A stretch of DNA of 64,000 nt from Thermoanaerobaculum sp964488355 (GTDB lineage Bacteria; Acidobacteriota; Thermoanaerobaculia; Thermoanaerobaculales; Thermoanaerobaculaceae): NCBI GenBank assembly GCA_964488355.1, contig CAZAUJ010000006.1, positions 62,001-126,000 on the forward strand. The letters are read 5' to 3'. This document shows, piece after piece, positions 16,783-25,603 of the stretch. Under the pieces are notes generated by a model. That model was given only the letters and a program-made list of their open reading frames with translations, ran no database searches and was not told the origin of the DNA. Each line of letters starts with the position of its first letter. The first letter of the stretch is position 1. The position numbers were made by a program, and so were the translations under genes.

Positions 16783-17520
16783 ATGGCCACGCTGGTGGAA
16801 CCCTTGGACCCGCAGGATGTGGTCAGCCGGCCTCACCGTTACTTTCGGCGGAGGTACGTTTGGCAGTGGCCAATTCGCCTTTTTCATTGGGTAAATGCGG
16901 CTTGCCTTACCGTGCTTTTTCTCTCCGGGCTGTACATTGCCAGTCCTGTGCTCGTGCCGGCAGGCGAGGCCTACGCCAACGGCGTCATGGCGTTTGTGCG
17001 TAAGATTCATTTCGTGACGGCCTTTATTTTCCTGGTCAATTTCCTTTGGCGAATTTATTGGTTTTGGACAGGGAACAACTATGCTCGCTCGGGTTTTCCT
17101 ATGATTTGGCGGCACCAGTGGTGGCGCGATCTTTTCCGCCAGGCTCTTGACTACCTTCGCCTGCAGAGAGGTCACGTCCATTTAGGGCATAACGCTTTGG
17201 GAGGCCTGGCCTATACGTTGTTCGTCATCTTCTTGGGATGGTTGCAAATTATTACAGGCTTGGCGCTTTACTCGGAGGTCAATCCGGGCGGCTTTTGGGG
17301 CAGCCTGGTTGGCTGGGTTATCCCGTTACTTGGCGGTTCCATGCAGACTCGCACCTGGCACCATCTCTTCGCATGGGGGTTTGTGGTGTTTGCTATTTTG
17401 CACGTGTACATTGTCTTTTACGATGGTTTACAGTATAAAAACGGATTGATTTCCTCGATGATTTCAGGGGAAAAGTTTTACCAAGAGGGCGACCTGGATC
17501 ACAACACGTGGATCTCGTGA
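16783..17520 (+). CDS. hyaC: hydrogenase cytochrome b subunit
   Basis: 245 residues, four transmembrane helices expected. It carries electrons from the small subunit to the quinone pool through two b hemes. Histidines in RLFHWVNA, KIHFVTAF and TRTWHHLFAW-type helix contexts, and in FAILHVYIVFYD, are the likely heme ligands. Length and helix pattern match HyaC/HupC. AGGAGGT (16772-16778) overlaps the hyaB stop and precedes ATG 16783, so translation is tightly coupled. An upstream GTG at 16777 is less likely because it lies inside the ribosome site. Confidence 0.95.
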   Translation: MATLVEPLDPQDVVSRPHRYFRRRYVWQWPIRLFHWVNAACLTVLFLSGLYIASPVLVPAGEAYANGVMAFVRKIHFVTAFIFLVNFLWRIYWFWTGNNYARSGFPMIWRHQWWRDLFRQALDYLRLQRGHVHLGHNALGGLAYTLFVIFLGWLQIITGLALYSEVNPGGFWGSLVGWVIPLLGGSMQTRTWHHLFAWGFVVFAILHVYIVFYDGLQYKNGLISSMISGEKFYQEGDLDHNTWIS

Positions 17521-18041
17521 CGGGACAGACCTCCTCTAGTTGGGGTCCCGACGCTGACGGCAAGCCGGTCCTGTTGCTGGGCCTGGGAAACCTCCTTTTA
17601 ACCGACGACGGGGTGGGAGTAATTCTGGCCCAGCAGCTGATGACCTGCCCCCGGCCCACGTCCGTGGAGGTGATGGACGGGGGCACGCGGGGTGTGGCTT
17701 TGTTGCCGTACTTGGCTGGCCGCTCTGCGGTGGTGCTCTTGGATGCCGCAAGAACGGCGGGGCGAGCGGGAGAGCTTACCTGGTTGCGCTGGCCGCGGGA
17801 CCTCAAGCTCCGGCACCGAGCCAGCCTTTCGCCCCACGAGGGAAGCGCTTTGGAGCTTGTGGAGCTGGCTGCGCTCGCCGGCGTCTTGCCAAAGACGGTG
17901 TGGGTGGGTGCCATCACTCCCGCCGTGGTGCAAACAGGAAGCGGGCTGTCTCCAGCTCTGGCAGGCGCTCTCCCACAGCTTGTTCAGCAGGTCCTTGGTT
18001 TTGTCCGCCGTCTAGTGCAGGACATGGGCCGTGAGCTGTGA
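17508..18041 (+). CDS. hyaD: hydrogenase maturation endopeptidase (HyaD/HupD)
   Basis: 177 residues from GTG 17508; GTG 17517, which overlaps the hyaC stop as GTGA, is an equally good start and trims three residues. It clips the C-terminal extension of the large subunit after nickel insertion. LGLGNLLLTDDGVGV contains the conserved Glu/Asp region, VMDGGTRGVALLPYL follows, and SPHEGSAL holds the histidine of the nickel-sensing site. It overlaps hyaC, which places it in the same transcript. A 114-base gap separates it from hypA. Confidence 0.92.
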   Translation: MDLVTGQTSSSWGPDADGKPVLLLGLGNLLLTDDGVGVILAQQLMTCPRPTSVEVMDGGTRGVALLPYLAGRSAVVLLDAARTAGRAGELTWLRWPRDLKLRHRASLSPHEGSALELVELAALAGVLPKTVWVGAITPAVVQTGSGLSPALAGALPQLVQQVLGFVRRLVQDMGREL

Positions 18042-18155
18042 GGATTGTGCACGAGGTTTTTGTCTTTGGCACAAGCTGCCAAGCGGGTGGCGGCGGCTTG
18101 AAGCTAAATGATCAGGTAACCTCCCCAGGGCAGGGGGTGCAGTAGCATAGGCGTG

Positions 18156-18533
18156 ATGCACGAAACCGGCATTGCCATAGAAATTTTGCGGACCAGCGAG
18201 AGGGTGTTGGCAGAGCACGGTGGTGGGCGTCTTGTGCGCGTGCGGGTGGTGGTCGGAGAGCTTTCGGCGGTGGAGCCGGAGTTGCTGCGCTACGCCTGGG
18301 AGGCCGTTGTGCCGCAAACAGTGGCCGAGGGAGCGAAGCTGGAGGTGGTGTTCTGTCCGGCTCAGCAGCGCTGTCCGCAATGCGGGCCAGTGACACGGCA
18401 GCCGGGGAGTTGGCTTCCCCTTTGCCTGACCTGTGGTTCGCCGTTGGTGGTGGAGGGGGGCACGGAGCTGGATTTGCTGCAGGTGGAGTTCGAGCAGGAG
18501 GAACGGGATGCCTCAGACAGCAGAGGTGCGTAG
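18156..18533 (+). CDS. hypA: hydrogenase nickel-insertion protein HypA
   Basis: 125 residues. HypA delivers nickel to the large subunit together with HypB. The MHE N-terminus, whose His2 binds nickel, fixes the ATG at 18156; a GTG just upstream at 18153 would put an extra residue before that motif. Two zinc CxxC pairs are visible as CPQC and CLTC. The last ~12 residues overlap the hypB start by 26 bases. It opens the maturation half of the locus after a 114-base gap in which no clear promoter was found. Confidence 0.93.
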   Translation: MHETGIAIEILRTSERVLAEHGGGRLVRVRVVVGELSAVEPELLRYAWEAVVPQTVAEGAKLEVVFCPAQQRCPQCGPVTRQPGSWLPLCLTCGSPLVVEGGTELDLLQVEFEQEERDASDSRGA

Positions 18534-19176
18534 CCACATCCTCGAGGCTAACCGCCTCGCGGCCGAGGGTTTGCGTCGGCGATTTGCCGACGAGAAGACC
18601 TTGGTGGTTAATTTGATTTCCTCTCCTGGGTCCGGCAAGACCACCTTGGTGGAGGCGACCGTCGCCCGGCTTGCGCCTGCATACCGGGTGGCGGTGGTGG
18701 TGGGCGACATCGCCACTGAGAGGGACGCGGAGCGCATTCGTCGTCTGGGGGTGCCGGCGCACCAGATCCTCACCGGCGGTGCCTGCCACCTGGACGCGCG
18801 CCAGGTAGCGGCAGCCTTGGAGCAAACCGGCTACGCTGCCCTGGATGTGCTCCTCATCGAGAACGTGGGCAACCTCATTTGCCCCACGTCCTACGATTTG
18901 GGGGAGGATTTCAAAGTGGTGTTGCTCTCCCTCACCGAGGGGGACGACAAGCCCTTCAAGTACCCAGCCATCTTTGCGCGGGCAGAAGTGGCGCTCCTCA
19001 CAAAGGTGGACTTGGCTGGGGTGGTGGATTTTGACTTCGCTGCGGTAGAGCAGCAAATCCGCACCCTCAACCCGACGGGTCTCATCCTGCGGGTTTCGGC
19101 GAAGACAGGGGAGGGCATGGAGGCTTGGTGTCGGACGCTGCAGCAGAGGCTGGCCGCCAAGCGCGCGTGCGGGTGA
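18508..19176 (+). CDS. hypB: hydrogenase nickel GTPase HypB
   Basis: 222 residues from ATG 18508, preceded by AGGAGGA. P-loop SSPGSGKTTL, the metal-site loop GGACHLDA, and SAKTGEG near the end match the SIMIBI GTPase HypB. GTP hydrolysis drives nickel transfer with HypA. It lacks both the His-rich nickel-storage stretch and the N-terminal CxxCGC motif seen in some homologues, so it is a minimal HypB. A longer upstream frame is discarded because it would overlap all of the hypA zinc region. The end overlaps the hypF start. Confidence 0.95.
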   Translation: MPQTAEVRSHILEANRLAAEGLRRRFADEKTLVVNLISSPGSGKTTLVEATVARLAPAYRVAVVVGDIATERDAERIRRLGVPAHQILTGGACHLDARQVAAALEQTGYAALDVLLIENVGNLICPTSYDLGEDFKVVLLSLTEGDDKPFKYPAIFARAEVALLTKVDLAGVVDFDFAAVEQQIRTLNPTGLILRVSAKTGEGMEAWCRTLQQRLAAKRACG

Positions 19177-21497
19177 GGGCAACCTGCCGCGGCGTGGTGC
19201 AGGGGGTGGGCTTTCGCCCGGCAATCGTGCGCCATGCTCGTGCCCTGGGGCTTGCCGGTTTCGTAGCCAACACGCCGGAAGGAGCGGTCATGGAGGTGGA
19301 GGGTGGCGAGGACCAGGTGGAAGCGTTTTTCGGCACCCTGGCCCAGGCCCTGCCGCCGCTGGCGCGCTTGGAGGAGGTGACCACCGCTCCTGTGCCTTTG
19401 CGAGGGGAGCAGCAGTTCGTGGTGGCACCAAGCCAGCAAGGAGTGCGACGGGAGGCAATCGTCCCGCCGGACTTGGCCCTGTGCTCCGACTGCCGCAGGG
19501 AAATGGAGGACCCCATCGACCGCCGTTTCCGTTACCCGTTCACCACCTGCACCAACTGTGGCCCTCGCTTTTCCCTGGTGTGGCAGTTGCCATACGACCG
19601 CCAGCGCACGGCCATGGCCTGTTTCCCTCTTTGCCCCCTCTGCCAAAGGGAGTACGAGGATCCGGGCAATCGGCGTTTTCACGCCGAACCGGTGTGCTGT
19701 CCGCAGTGCGGGCCCAGGTTGCGTCTGCTGCGGCCCACTGGCGAGGAGCTGGGCCGGGACCAGCAGGCGCTGGTACGTGCTCGGGAGCTCCTGGCGCAAG
19801 GAAAAATACTGGCAGTTAAAGGCCTGGGGGGCTTTCAGCTGGCCTGCCGGGCGGACGAGGAGGCCACGGTGCGTCGCCTGCGCCGACGAAAGAAGCGGCT
19901 GGCTAAGCCCTTTGCTGTCATGGCGCGGGACCTGGAGGTAGCTGCGCGGCTGGCTCACCTCTCTGCAGCAGAGAGGGCGCTTCTGGCCTCACCTCAGGCC
20001 CCCATCCTGTTGGCGCCAAGGAGAAAAGCTGCCGCCCTGGCCCCCTCGATAGCTCCGGGGTTGGGCGACGTGGGCGTCATGCTGCCCACAACCCCCCTTC
20101 ATGTGGAGCTTTTCCGCCACGCTCCCTTTGACGCCCTGGTCATGACCTCCGGCAACGTCACGGATGAGCCCATCTGCCGCGGCAACCGCGAGGCGCTGGC
20201 TCGCCTGGGAGCCATTGCCGACGCGTTACTCCTCCACGACCGGGATGTGGTGCGGCGGGTGGACGATTCCGTTTGCCGCACGGGCGCCGAAGGTCCCTTT
20301 TTGGTGCGCCGCTCGCGTGGGTATGTGCCCAGCCCGCTGCCATTGCCGGCAGCCAGCCCTGAGTCAGTACTGGCATTAGGCGGCTTTTTGCAAAACGCGG
20401 TGGCCTTGGCTTGCAACACCCAAGCTTTCTTGAGTCAACATGTGGGCGACCTGGACAACGAGCCGGCCAGGGCCTTTCTCCTCGAGGTCATCGAGAACCT
20501 GGAAAGCTTCCTGCAGGTACGGCCGGTTTACCTGGTCGCGGACCAGCACCCGGACTACCCCTCCCGCCAGCTAGCCTGGGAGTTGGCCAAGCAACGGGGT
20601 GGGCAGGTGCTGGAGCTGCAGCACCACCTGGCCCACGGTGCTGCGGTTTTGGGCGAGCACGGCGCGTTCCCGCAGGCTGACGAAGGGGTGGGCATCGTGG
20701 CCCTGGACGGGACAGGCTACGGCCCTGACGGCACTGCCTGGGGGGGCGAGCTCCTTTTCCTGAGGGGCGATTTGCGCTGGAAGAGAGTGGGCTGGTGCCA
20801 GCCCTTACCGCTGGTGGGCGGAGATGCCGCGATCCGCCAGCCCTGGCGGGTGGTGGCGGCAGCCTTGCACCGGGCTGGCAGGCTGGAACTCTTCCAGCTC
20901 CTGCCGGAAAAGCTGCGCCAGAGGGCAAAGCAGCTTTTGCCCTTGCTGGATGGCCCGTGGCCGCTGGCCTCCGGAGCTGGCCGGGTGTTTGAGGCCGCCG
21001 GCGCGCTCCTGGGCTTGGGCGAAGAGAATCGCTACGAGGGGGAGCTGGCCATGCGGCTGGAGGCGGTGGCCAGTGCCTGTGCGAAGGAGGTAGCCCCTTG
21101 GGCTGAGATGCTAAGCCTGGTTCAGGGCCATGTGATGCGCACAGACGTGCTGTTGGCCGAGCTGGCCGCTCGACGAGGGGCGGGAGTTGGCCGCGCACAG
21201 CTGGCCGCCGAGTTTCATGCCACCCTTGCAGCGCTGCTGGCCGAGTTGGCGGCGAGGGTTTTTCCCGCGGGCTCGCTCGTGGCCTGTGGCGGGGGGTGCT
21301 TGGTCAACCGGTTGTTGCGCACCTGGTTGCTGCGGGAGCTTTCGGCGCGCGGTTTTCGCGTGCTCTTGCCCAGGGAGCTACCCGCCGGCGACGGAGGCGT
21401 ATCCTATGGGCAGGCGGTGCTGGCGGCGGTCTCGTTGGCCCGCGGTGTGGTGCCCACGCAGGAAGGGGGTGAACCGTGTGCTTGGCGGTCCCCATGA
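19125..21497 (+). CDS. hypF: carbamoyltransferase HypF
   Basis: 790 residues. HypF makes the carbamoyl adduct from carbamoyl phosphate that becomes the cyanide ligands of the active site. Domains in order: acylphosphatase-like (~15-100, CRGVVQGVGFRPAIVRH), two zinc fingers (C120/C123/C142/C145 and C170/C173/C192/C195), YrdC-like (~205-390) and a Kae1-like carbamoyltransferase domain (~410-780) with the metal-binding LQHHLAHGAA. GTG 19125 gives a normal family N-terminus but overlaps hypB by 52 bases; GTG 19167 or 19173 would also work. Confidence 0.95.
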   Translation: MVSDAAAEAGRQARVRVRATCRGVVQGVGFRPAIVRHARALGLAGFVANTPEGAVMEVEGGEDQVEAFFGTLAQALPPLARLEEVTTAPVPLRGEQQFVVAPSQQGVRREAIVPPDLALCSDCRREMEDPIDRRFRYPFTTCTNCGPRFSLVWQLPYDRQRTAMACFPLCPLCQREYEDPGNRRFHAEPVCCPQCGPRLRLLRPTGEELGRDQQALVRARELLAQGKILAVKGLGGFQLACRADEEATVRRLRRRKKRLAKPFAVMARDLEVAARLAHLSAAERALLASPQAPILLAPRRKAAALAPSIAPGLGDVGVMLPTTPLHVELFRHAPFDALVMTSGNVTDEPICRGNREALARLGAIADALLLHDRDVVRRVDDSVCRTGAEGPFLVRRSRGYVPSPLPLPAASPESVLALGGFLQNAVALACNTQAFLSQHVGDLDNEPARAFLLEVIENLESFLQVRPVYLVADQHPDYPSRQLAWELAKQRGGQVLELQHHLAHGAAVLGEHGAFPQADEGVGIVALDGTGYGPDGTAWGGELLFLRGDLRWKRVGWCQPLPLVGGDAAIRQPWRVVAAALHRAGRLELFQLLPEKLRQRAKQLLPLLDGPWPLASGAGRVFEAAGALLGLGEENRYEGELAMRLEAVASACAKEVAPWAEMLSLVQGHVMRTDVLLAELAARRGAGVGRAQLAAEFHATLAALLAELAARVFPAGSLVACGGGCLVNRLLRTWLLRELSARGFRVLLPRELPAGDGGVSYGQAVLAAVSLARGVVPTQEGGEPCAWRSP

Positions 21498-21700
21498 AGC
21501 TGGTTTCCCGCAAGGATATGCTGGGGGTGGTGGAGCTGGACGGCGTGCAGCGAGAGGTTTCCCTGATGCTGCTGCCGGATGCCCAGGTGGGCCAGTACCT
21601 GCTGGTCCATGCCGGCTACGCCATTTCCCAAGTGGATGAGCAGGAAGCGGAGTCCACCCTCGCACTCGTGCGCGAGGTGCTGGGGGCGGAAAACCAGTGA
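21476..21700 (+). CDS. hypC: hydrogenase assembly chaperone HypC
   Basis: 74 residues from a GTG at 21476. The N-terminal MCLAVP motif, with the essential Cys2, identifies HypC/HupF. It carries the Fe(CN)2CO unit from HypD to the large subunit. It overlaps the hypF end by 22 bases and the hypD start by 4 bases, so expression is coupled on both sides. Only one HypC-type chaperone gene is present in this locus. Confidence 0.93.
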   Translation: MCLAVPMKLVSRKDMLGVVELDGVQREVSLMLLPDAQVGQYLLVHAGYAISQVDEQEAESTLALVREVLGAENQ

Positions 21701-22791
21701 ATGGCTTCCAATCCCCCGAGCTGGTGCACGGCCTGGCGCACCAAGTCCAAACGCTGGCCGAAAAGCTGCCGCGGCCGGTGACCTTCATGGAGGTCTGCGG
21801 CACCCACACCAACGCTATTGCCGCGGCGGGATTGCGTCGGCTGATGCCGCCTCAGGTGCGCTTGATCTCGGGCCCGGGCTGCCCGGTGTGTGTGACCCCG
21901 GTTGGCTACGTGGACCGGGCCCTGGCCTTGGCGCGCGAGGACGGCCACGTGATCGCCACCTTCGGCGACCTGCTGCGCGTTCCCGCCAGCGTCGGTTCTT
22001 TGGAGGAGGCTAGGGCCGAAGGCTGCGACGTGCGCGTGGTTTACTCGCCCAGGGATGCTTTGGCCTTGGCCGCTGCCCACCGGGAGCGGCGTGTGATTTT
22101 CCTCGCCGTCGGCTTCGAAACCACCGTGCCCACGGTGGCCGCTGCTCTGCGGGAGGCGGAGGAAGAAGGCGTGGGCAATTTTTTCGTGCTCTCGGGGCAC
22201 AAGGTTATGCCGCCAGCGTTGGCGGCGCTGTTGGCTGACCCCCGGCGGCAGCTGGACGGGCTCATCCTGCCGGGGCATGTATCGGCCATTATCGGTGCGC
22301 GGGCCTACCGTCCGCTGCTGCAGCGCTACCCGGTTTCTGCTGTCATTGCTGGCTTTACGCCGGTGGACGTGCTGCAGGCGGTGCTGGAGCTGACGCGGCA
22401 AGTGGTGGAAGAAAGGCGGGAGCTGGTGAACCTTTACCGCCGGGTGGTGCGGGAAGAGGGAAATCCCGTGGCCTGGAGCTTGGTGGAGCGCTTCTTTGCC
22501 CCAGCCGATGCCCACTGGCGTGGCTTGGGGCTCATCCCCGCTTCCGGACTAGCCCTCAAAGAGGTTTGGGCGCATAGGGACGCCTCAGCCTTTCCGGTGA
22601 CGCTTCCCCCTCCGCAAGAACCCACTGGCTGTCGCTGCGGCCAGGTGCTGCGGGGGCTCATCGATCCCCCCGAATGCCCCCTCTTTGCTTCTGCCTGTAC
22701 GCCGGACCGGGCGGTGGGCGCCTGCATGGTTTCCTCCGAAGGGGCTTGCGCCGCCTGGTACCGCCACGAGCGGCTTTTGGGGGCTGCGTGA
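21697..22791 (+). CDS. hypD: hydrogenase iron-ligand scaffold protein HypD
   Basis: 364 residues. HypD is the [4Fe-4S] scaffold where the Fe(CN)2CO moiety is assembled with HypC and HypE. The conserved cysteines are in MEVCGTHTN, SGPGCPVCVTP and the C-terminal cluster stretch (CRCGQVLRG, ECPLFASAC, GACMVSSEGAC). GFETTVPT and LPGHVSAIIG are family signatures. GTG 21697 overlaps the hypC stop as GTGA. The end overlaps the hypE start in the same way. Confidence 0.96.
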   Translation: MNGFQSPELVHGLAHQVQTLAEKLPRPVTFMEVCGTHTNAIAAAGLRRLMPPQVRLISGPGCPVCVTPVGYVDRALALAREDGHVIATFGDLLRVPASVGSLEEARAEGCDVRVVYSPRDALALAAAHRERRVIFLAVGFETTVPTVAAALREAEEEGVGNFFVLSGHKVMPPALAALLADPRRQLDGLILPGHVSAIIGARAYRPLLQRYPVSAVIAGFTPVDVLQAVLELTRQVVEERRELVNLYRRVVREEGNPVAWSLVERFFAPADAHWRGLGLIPASGLALKEVWAHRDASAFPVTLPPPQEPTGCRCGQVLRGLIDPPECPLFASACTPDRAVGACMVSSEGACAAWYRHERLLGAA

Positions 22792-23792
22792 GCCGCCGCA
22801 TCCTCTTAGCCCACGGCGGGGGTGGCCGGCTGACCCATGAGCTGGTCAAGTCGCTGTTCCTTCCAGCCTTAGCCAACCCCGCGTTGCAAGAGTTGGCGGA
22901 CGCGGCCGTGTTGCCCCCGCAAGAGGGGGCCCTGGCCTTCACCACCGACGCCTTTGTGGTTGACCCGCCGGTATTTCCCGGTGGCGACTTGGGCTACCTG
23001 TCCGTGTGCGGCACGGTGAACGACCTGGCCATGGTGGGCGCGCGTCCGTTGGCCCTTTCTTGGGCCCTGATCCTGGAGGAAGGCCTGGAAGAGGAGCTGT
23101 TGGCCACCATCGTAAGGGGTGCGGCGCGGGCCTGCCAGGAGGTGGGCGTGTGCCTGGTGGCGGGTGATACCAAAGTGGTTCCCCGAGGCAAAGGCGACCG
23201 GGCTTTCGTCACCACCGCGGGTGTGGGGGTGCTGCAAGGGCCGGCCTTGGGAGACCGGCGCATCCAGCCGGGCGATGCGGTGGTAGTGTCCGGCGCCATT
23301 GGCGAACACGGCGCCACCGTGCTGGCAGCTCGCCATGGGCTGGCGGGTGAGCTGCGCTCGGACGTGGCGCCGCTGTGGCCCTTGGTGGCCGCCCTGCTGG
23401 ACGCGGGGGTGGAGGTGCACGCGCTGCACGACCCCACCCGCGGTGGCGTGGCCACCGTGTGCTACGAGGTGGCGGAGCGCACGGGCTTGCGCATTGAGCT
23501 GGAGGAGGGGGCCGTAACCGTGCGGCCGGCGGTGCGGGCGGTGATGGACCTTTTGGGCTTGGATCCCCTTTACGTGGCTTGCGAAGGGCGCCTTTTGGCT
23601 TTTGTGAGCCCCCAGGATGCAGCCCGCGCCGTGGAAGCGCTGCGCAGCCACCCGCAGGGACGAGACGCGGCCATCATCGGCGTGGTCCAGGCCCGACAAG
23701 CGGGGCACGCACCGTTGGTGCTGCGCACCCGCTTTGGGCCCCTGCGCCCGCTGGATTTGCTTTCTGGGGCCGAGCTTCCCCGTATCTGCTAG
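22788..23792 (+). CDS. hypE: carbamoyl dehydratase HypE
   Basis: 334 residues from GTG 22788, which overlaps the hypD stop as GTGA; the open frame upstream of it is only read-through of another frame. HypE dehydrates the thiocarbamate on its C-terminal cysteine to thiocyanate, the CN donor. The protein ends in PRIC as the family requires. AHGGGGRLTHELV at the start and LHDPTRGGVAT match the AIR-synthase-type ATP-binding fold. It is followed after 8 bases by the nickel permease-like gene. Confidence 0.96.
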   Translation: MSRRILLAHGGGGRLTHELVKSLFLPALANPALQELADAAVLPPQEGALAFTTDAFVVDPPVFPGGDLGYLSVCGTVNDLAMVGARPLALSWALILEEGLEEELLATIVRGAARACQEVGVCLVAGDTKVVPRGKGDRAFVTTAGVGVLQGPALGDRRIQPGDAVVVSGAIGEHGATVLAARHGLAGELRSDVAPLWPLVAALLDAGVEVHALHDPTRGGVATVCYEVAERTGLRIELEEGAVTVRPAVRAVMDLLGLDPLYVACEGRLLAFVSPQDAARAVEALRSHPQGRDAAIIGVVQARQAGHAPLVLRTRFGPLRPLDLLSGAELPRIC

Positions 23793-23800
23793 GAGGCGTT

Positions 23801-24502
23801 ATGGAGGGACTCACCCTCAACCTGGTGCTCACCGCAGCCGCGGTGGGTTTGCTGCACGTGGTGACCGGCCCGGATCACATCGTGCCTTTCGTGTTCCTGG
23901 CCCGAGCGCAGAGGTGGAGCACGGCCAAGACTGTTTTTGTCACCCTCTGCTGTGGGGTGGCTCACGTGCTGGCGTCTCTTCTTTTGGGCCTGGTGGGGCT
24001 AGGGTTGGGGGCCAGCCTGGGGCACGTCCAGGCGCTGGAAGAGGTGCGGGGGAGCCTCGCCGCTTGGGGTTTGGTCGCCTTCGGCTTGGCTTATGGCCTC
24101 TGGGGGCTTCGGCGGGCGGTGAGGGAACGGCAGCAGCTGGTCTTGCACGCCCATGAGGGGCACGTCCACGTGCACGCCCACGGGCACCGACCGCACCAAC
24201 ACGATGGGGGGCTCCCCTCTCCTGTGACCTTTTGGACCCTCTTCCTCATCTTTGCCTTTGGACCTTGCGAGCCGCTCATCCCCCTGTTCATGCTGCCCGC
24301 CAGTCGGGGCCTATGGCACGTGGCCTTGGCAGTTGGGGCGGTGTTTGGAGCGGTGACTCTGCTCACCATGGTGGCAGCGGTGTTGGCCGCGCGCACTGGC
24401 ATCGAGCGTGTGCCGCTGGCTGGCTTGGAACGCTGGTCTCATACCCTGGCGGGGTCGGTGATTGCCCTTTCCGGCTTAGCGGTCATTTACCTGGGTCTGT
24501 GA
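23801..24502 (+). CDS. nickel/cobalt permease-like membrane protein with His-rich loop
   Basis: 233 residues and about six transmembrane segments. A histidine-rich loop (HEGHVHVHAHGHRPHQHD, ~107-125) lies between segments 3 and 4. Segment 1 holds HVVTGPDHIVP, which resembles the UreH/NicO-type metal transporter signature, and segment 4 holds FGPCEPLIPLF. The ATG has AGGAGG at ideal spacing 8 bases after hypE, so it is most likely the last gene of the hydrogenase operon. Import of nickel for the enzyme is the obvious role. Export (RcnA-like) cannot be excluded from sequence alone. Confidence 0.8.
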   Translation: MEGLTLNLVLTAAAVGLLHVVTGPDHIVPFVFLARAQRWSTAKTVFVTLCCGVAHVLASLLLGLVGLGLGASLGHVQALEEVRGSLAAWGLVAFGLAYGLWGLRRAVRERQQLVLHAHEGHVHVHAHGHRPHQHDGGLPSPVTFWTLFLIFAFGPCEPLIPLFMLPASRGLWHVALAVGAVFGAVTLLTMVAAVLAARTGIERVPLAGLERWSHTLAGSVIALSGLAVIYLGL

Positions 24503-24544
24503 GTCGGGCGGGCGTTAGCGGCGTTGGGACTGCTCACGCCCGAT

Positions 24545-24835
24545 TCAGCTGGACGGAGCGGTAGCTAGCCGTCGGCGCTCGCGGAAGATAAGCACCAGGT
24601 TGCGGATGTAGACTACCAGGCCAGCAGCCTGGCCGAGGGTGAATACCGGGTCGTGCCGCAGGATGGCGTAAACGAGGAGCACGAGCCCACCGGCGACCGA
24701 GAAATACCAAAAGGCCAACGGGATGACGCTCTTGCCCTTGGCCTCGGAAACCAACCATTGCACTATGAACCGGGCGGAAAAAAGGGCCTGGCCGAGAAAG
24801 CCGAATGCCATGAGCCAAAGGGGCGGCACGTTCAT
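24545..24835 (-). CDS. lipid-A-disaccharide synthase N-terminal-like (LAB_N) membrane protein
   Basis: 96 residues with three hydrophobic helices: WLMAFGFLGQALFSARFIVQ, an IPLAFWYFSVAGGLVLLVYA segment and GLVVYIRNLVLIF. SARFIVQWLVSE and FWYFSVAGG are hallmarks of the LAB_N family, once seen fused to LpxB in some bacteria and often encoded beside a dolichyl-phosphate mannose synthase-like GT2. Here it starts at ATG 24835, overlapping the GT2 stop by 4 bases. The pair probably makes and flips an undecaprenyl-phosphate sugar for envelope modification. The precise role of LAB_N is not established. Confidence 0.85.
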   Translation of the reverse strand: MNVPPLWLMAFGFLGQALFSARFIVQWLVSEAKGKSVIPLAFWYFSVAGGLVLLVYAILRHDPVFTLGQAAGLVVYIRNLVLIFRERRRLATAPSS

Positions 24836-25542
24836 GCTCTGAGCCTCCAGCGCAGGACGCGGTCCTGCATCCAGCGTACGCCCAAAGCGTCGCGCAAGCC
24901 TCGCAGGGCCCGATCCCAGGTGCCGTAGTGGGACCGGCCCGCCTGCCGTGGCCGATGGCGCACGGGCACTTGGGCCACGGTGTAGCCCTCTAGCTTGAGC
25001 AGCGTGGGCAGGAACCGGTGGGCGCCGTTCCACATGCGGATGCTCTTGATAGCTTGGGCGCGAAAAACCTTGAGGGGACAGCCGGTGTCCACGATGTCTT
25101 CCCGGGTCAGCCAGTTGCGCACCGCGTTGGCGAACCGAGAGGAAAAGCGCTTCCAGGCGGAGTCGTGGCGAATCGCGCGGATGCCCACCACTGCATCGTG
25201 GTTTTCCAGCAACGGAAGAAGGCCGGGGATGTCCTCGGGGTCGTTCTGCAGGTCGGCGTCGAGGGTGATGACCACGCGGCCGCGTGCATGGGCAAAGCCG
25301 GCGGCCAAGGCAGCCGACTGGCCACAGTTTTCCACGAAGTGCAGCACCCGCAAGCGGCTATCCCCGGCTGCCAGCTGATCCAGCAGAGGGCCGGAACCAT
25401 CGGTCGAGCCGTCGTCCACCAGCAAAACCTCGAAGGGCTCGCCCAGGCGCTCCATCACCGGCAGCACTGCCGCCACTAGCGGTTGAAGGTTATCCCTCTC
25501 GTTGTGCACAGGAATGACCAGCGAGTACGTGGGCCCCGTCAC
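24832..25542 (-). CDS. family 2 glycosyltransferase (polyprenyl-phosphate sugar synthase-like)
   Basis: 236 residues. The GT2 pattern is clear: YSLVIPVHNERDNL at the N-terminus, LLVDDGSTDGS, and the metal-binding TLDADLQNDPEDIP. This resembles dolichyl/undecaprenyl-phosphate mannose or ArnC-like transferases, but it lacks the two C-terminal transmembrane helices of ArnC. Membrane association may come from the LAB_N protein encoded just downstream with a 4-base overlap. Expected product: undecaprenyl-phosphate sugar from a nucleotide sugar. The sugar is unknown. It is divergent from the C26 amidase gene. Confidence 0.88.
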   Translation of the reverse strand: MTGPTYSLVIPVHNERDNLQPLVAAVLPVMERLGEPFEVLLVDDGSTDGSGPLLDQLAAGDSRLRVLHFVENCGQSAALAAGFAHARGRVVITLDADLQNDPEDIPGLLPLLENHDAVVGIRAIRHDSAWKRFSSRFANAVRNWLTREDIVDTGCPLKVFRAQAIKSIRMWNGAHRFLPTLLKLEGYTVAQVPVRHRPRQAGRSHYGTWDRALRGLRDALGVRWMQDRVLRWRLRA

Positions 25543-25603
25543 GCGGGGATTGTACTACCCGGTCCGATCGCTCTGGCCTGACCCTTGGGGTACACTTTCG
25601 TGC

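Noticed and set aside
18042..18155. Separate promoter or nickel-regulator site before hypA
   Set aside because: A TAGCAT near 18144 could be a -10, but no -35 or palindrome of NikR type was found at the right distance.
20488..21198. Minus-strand frame over hypF
   Set aside because: Arg/Pro-rich shadow of the hypF carbamoyltransferase domain with no motif of its own.
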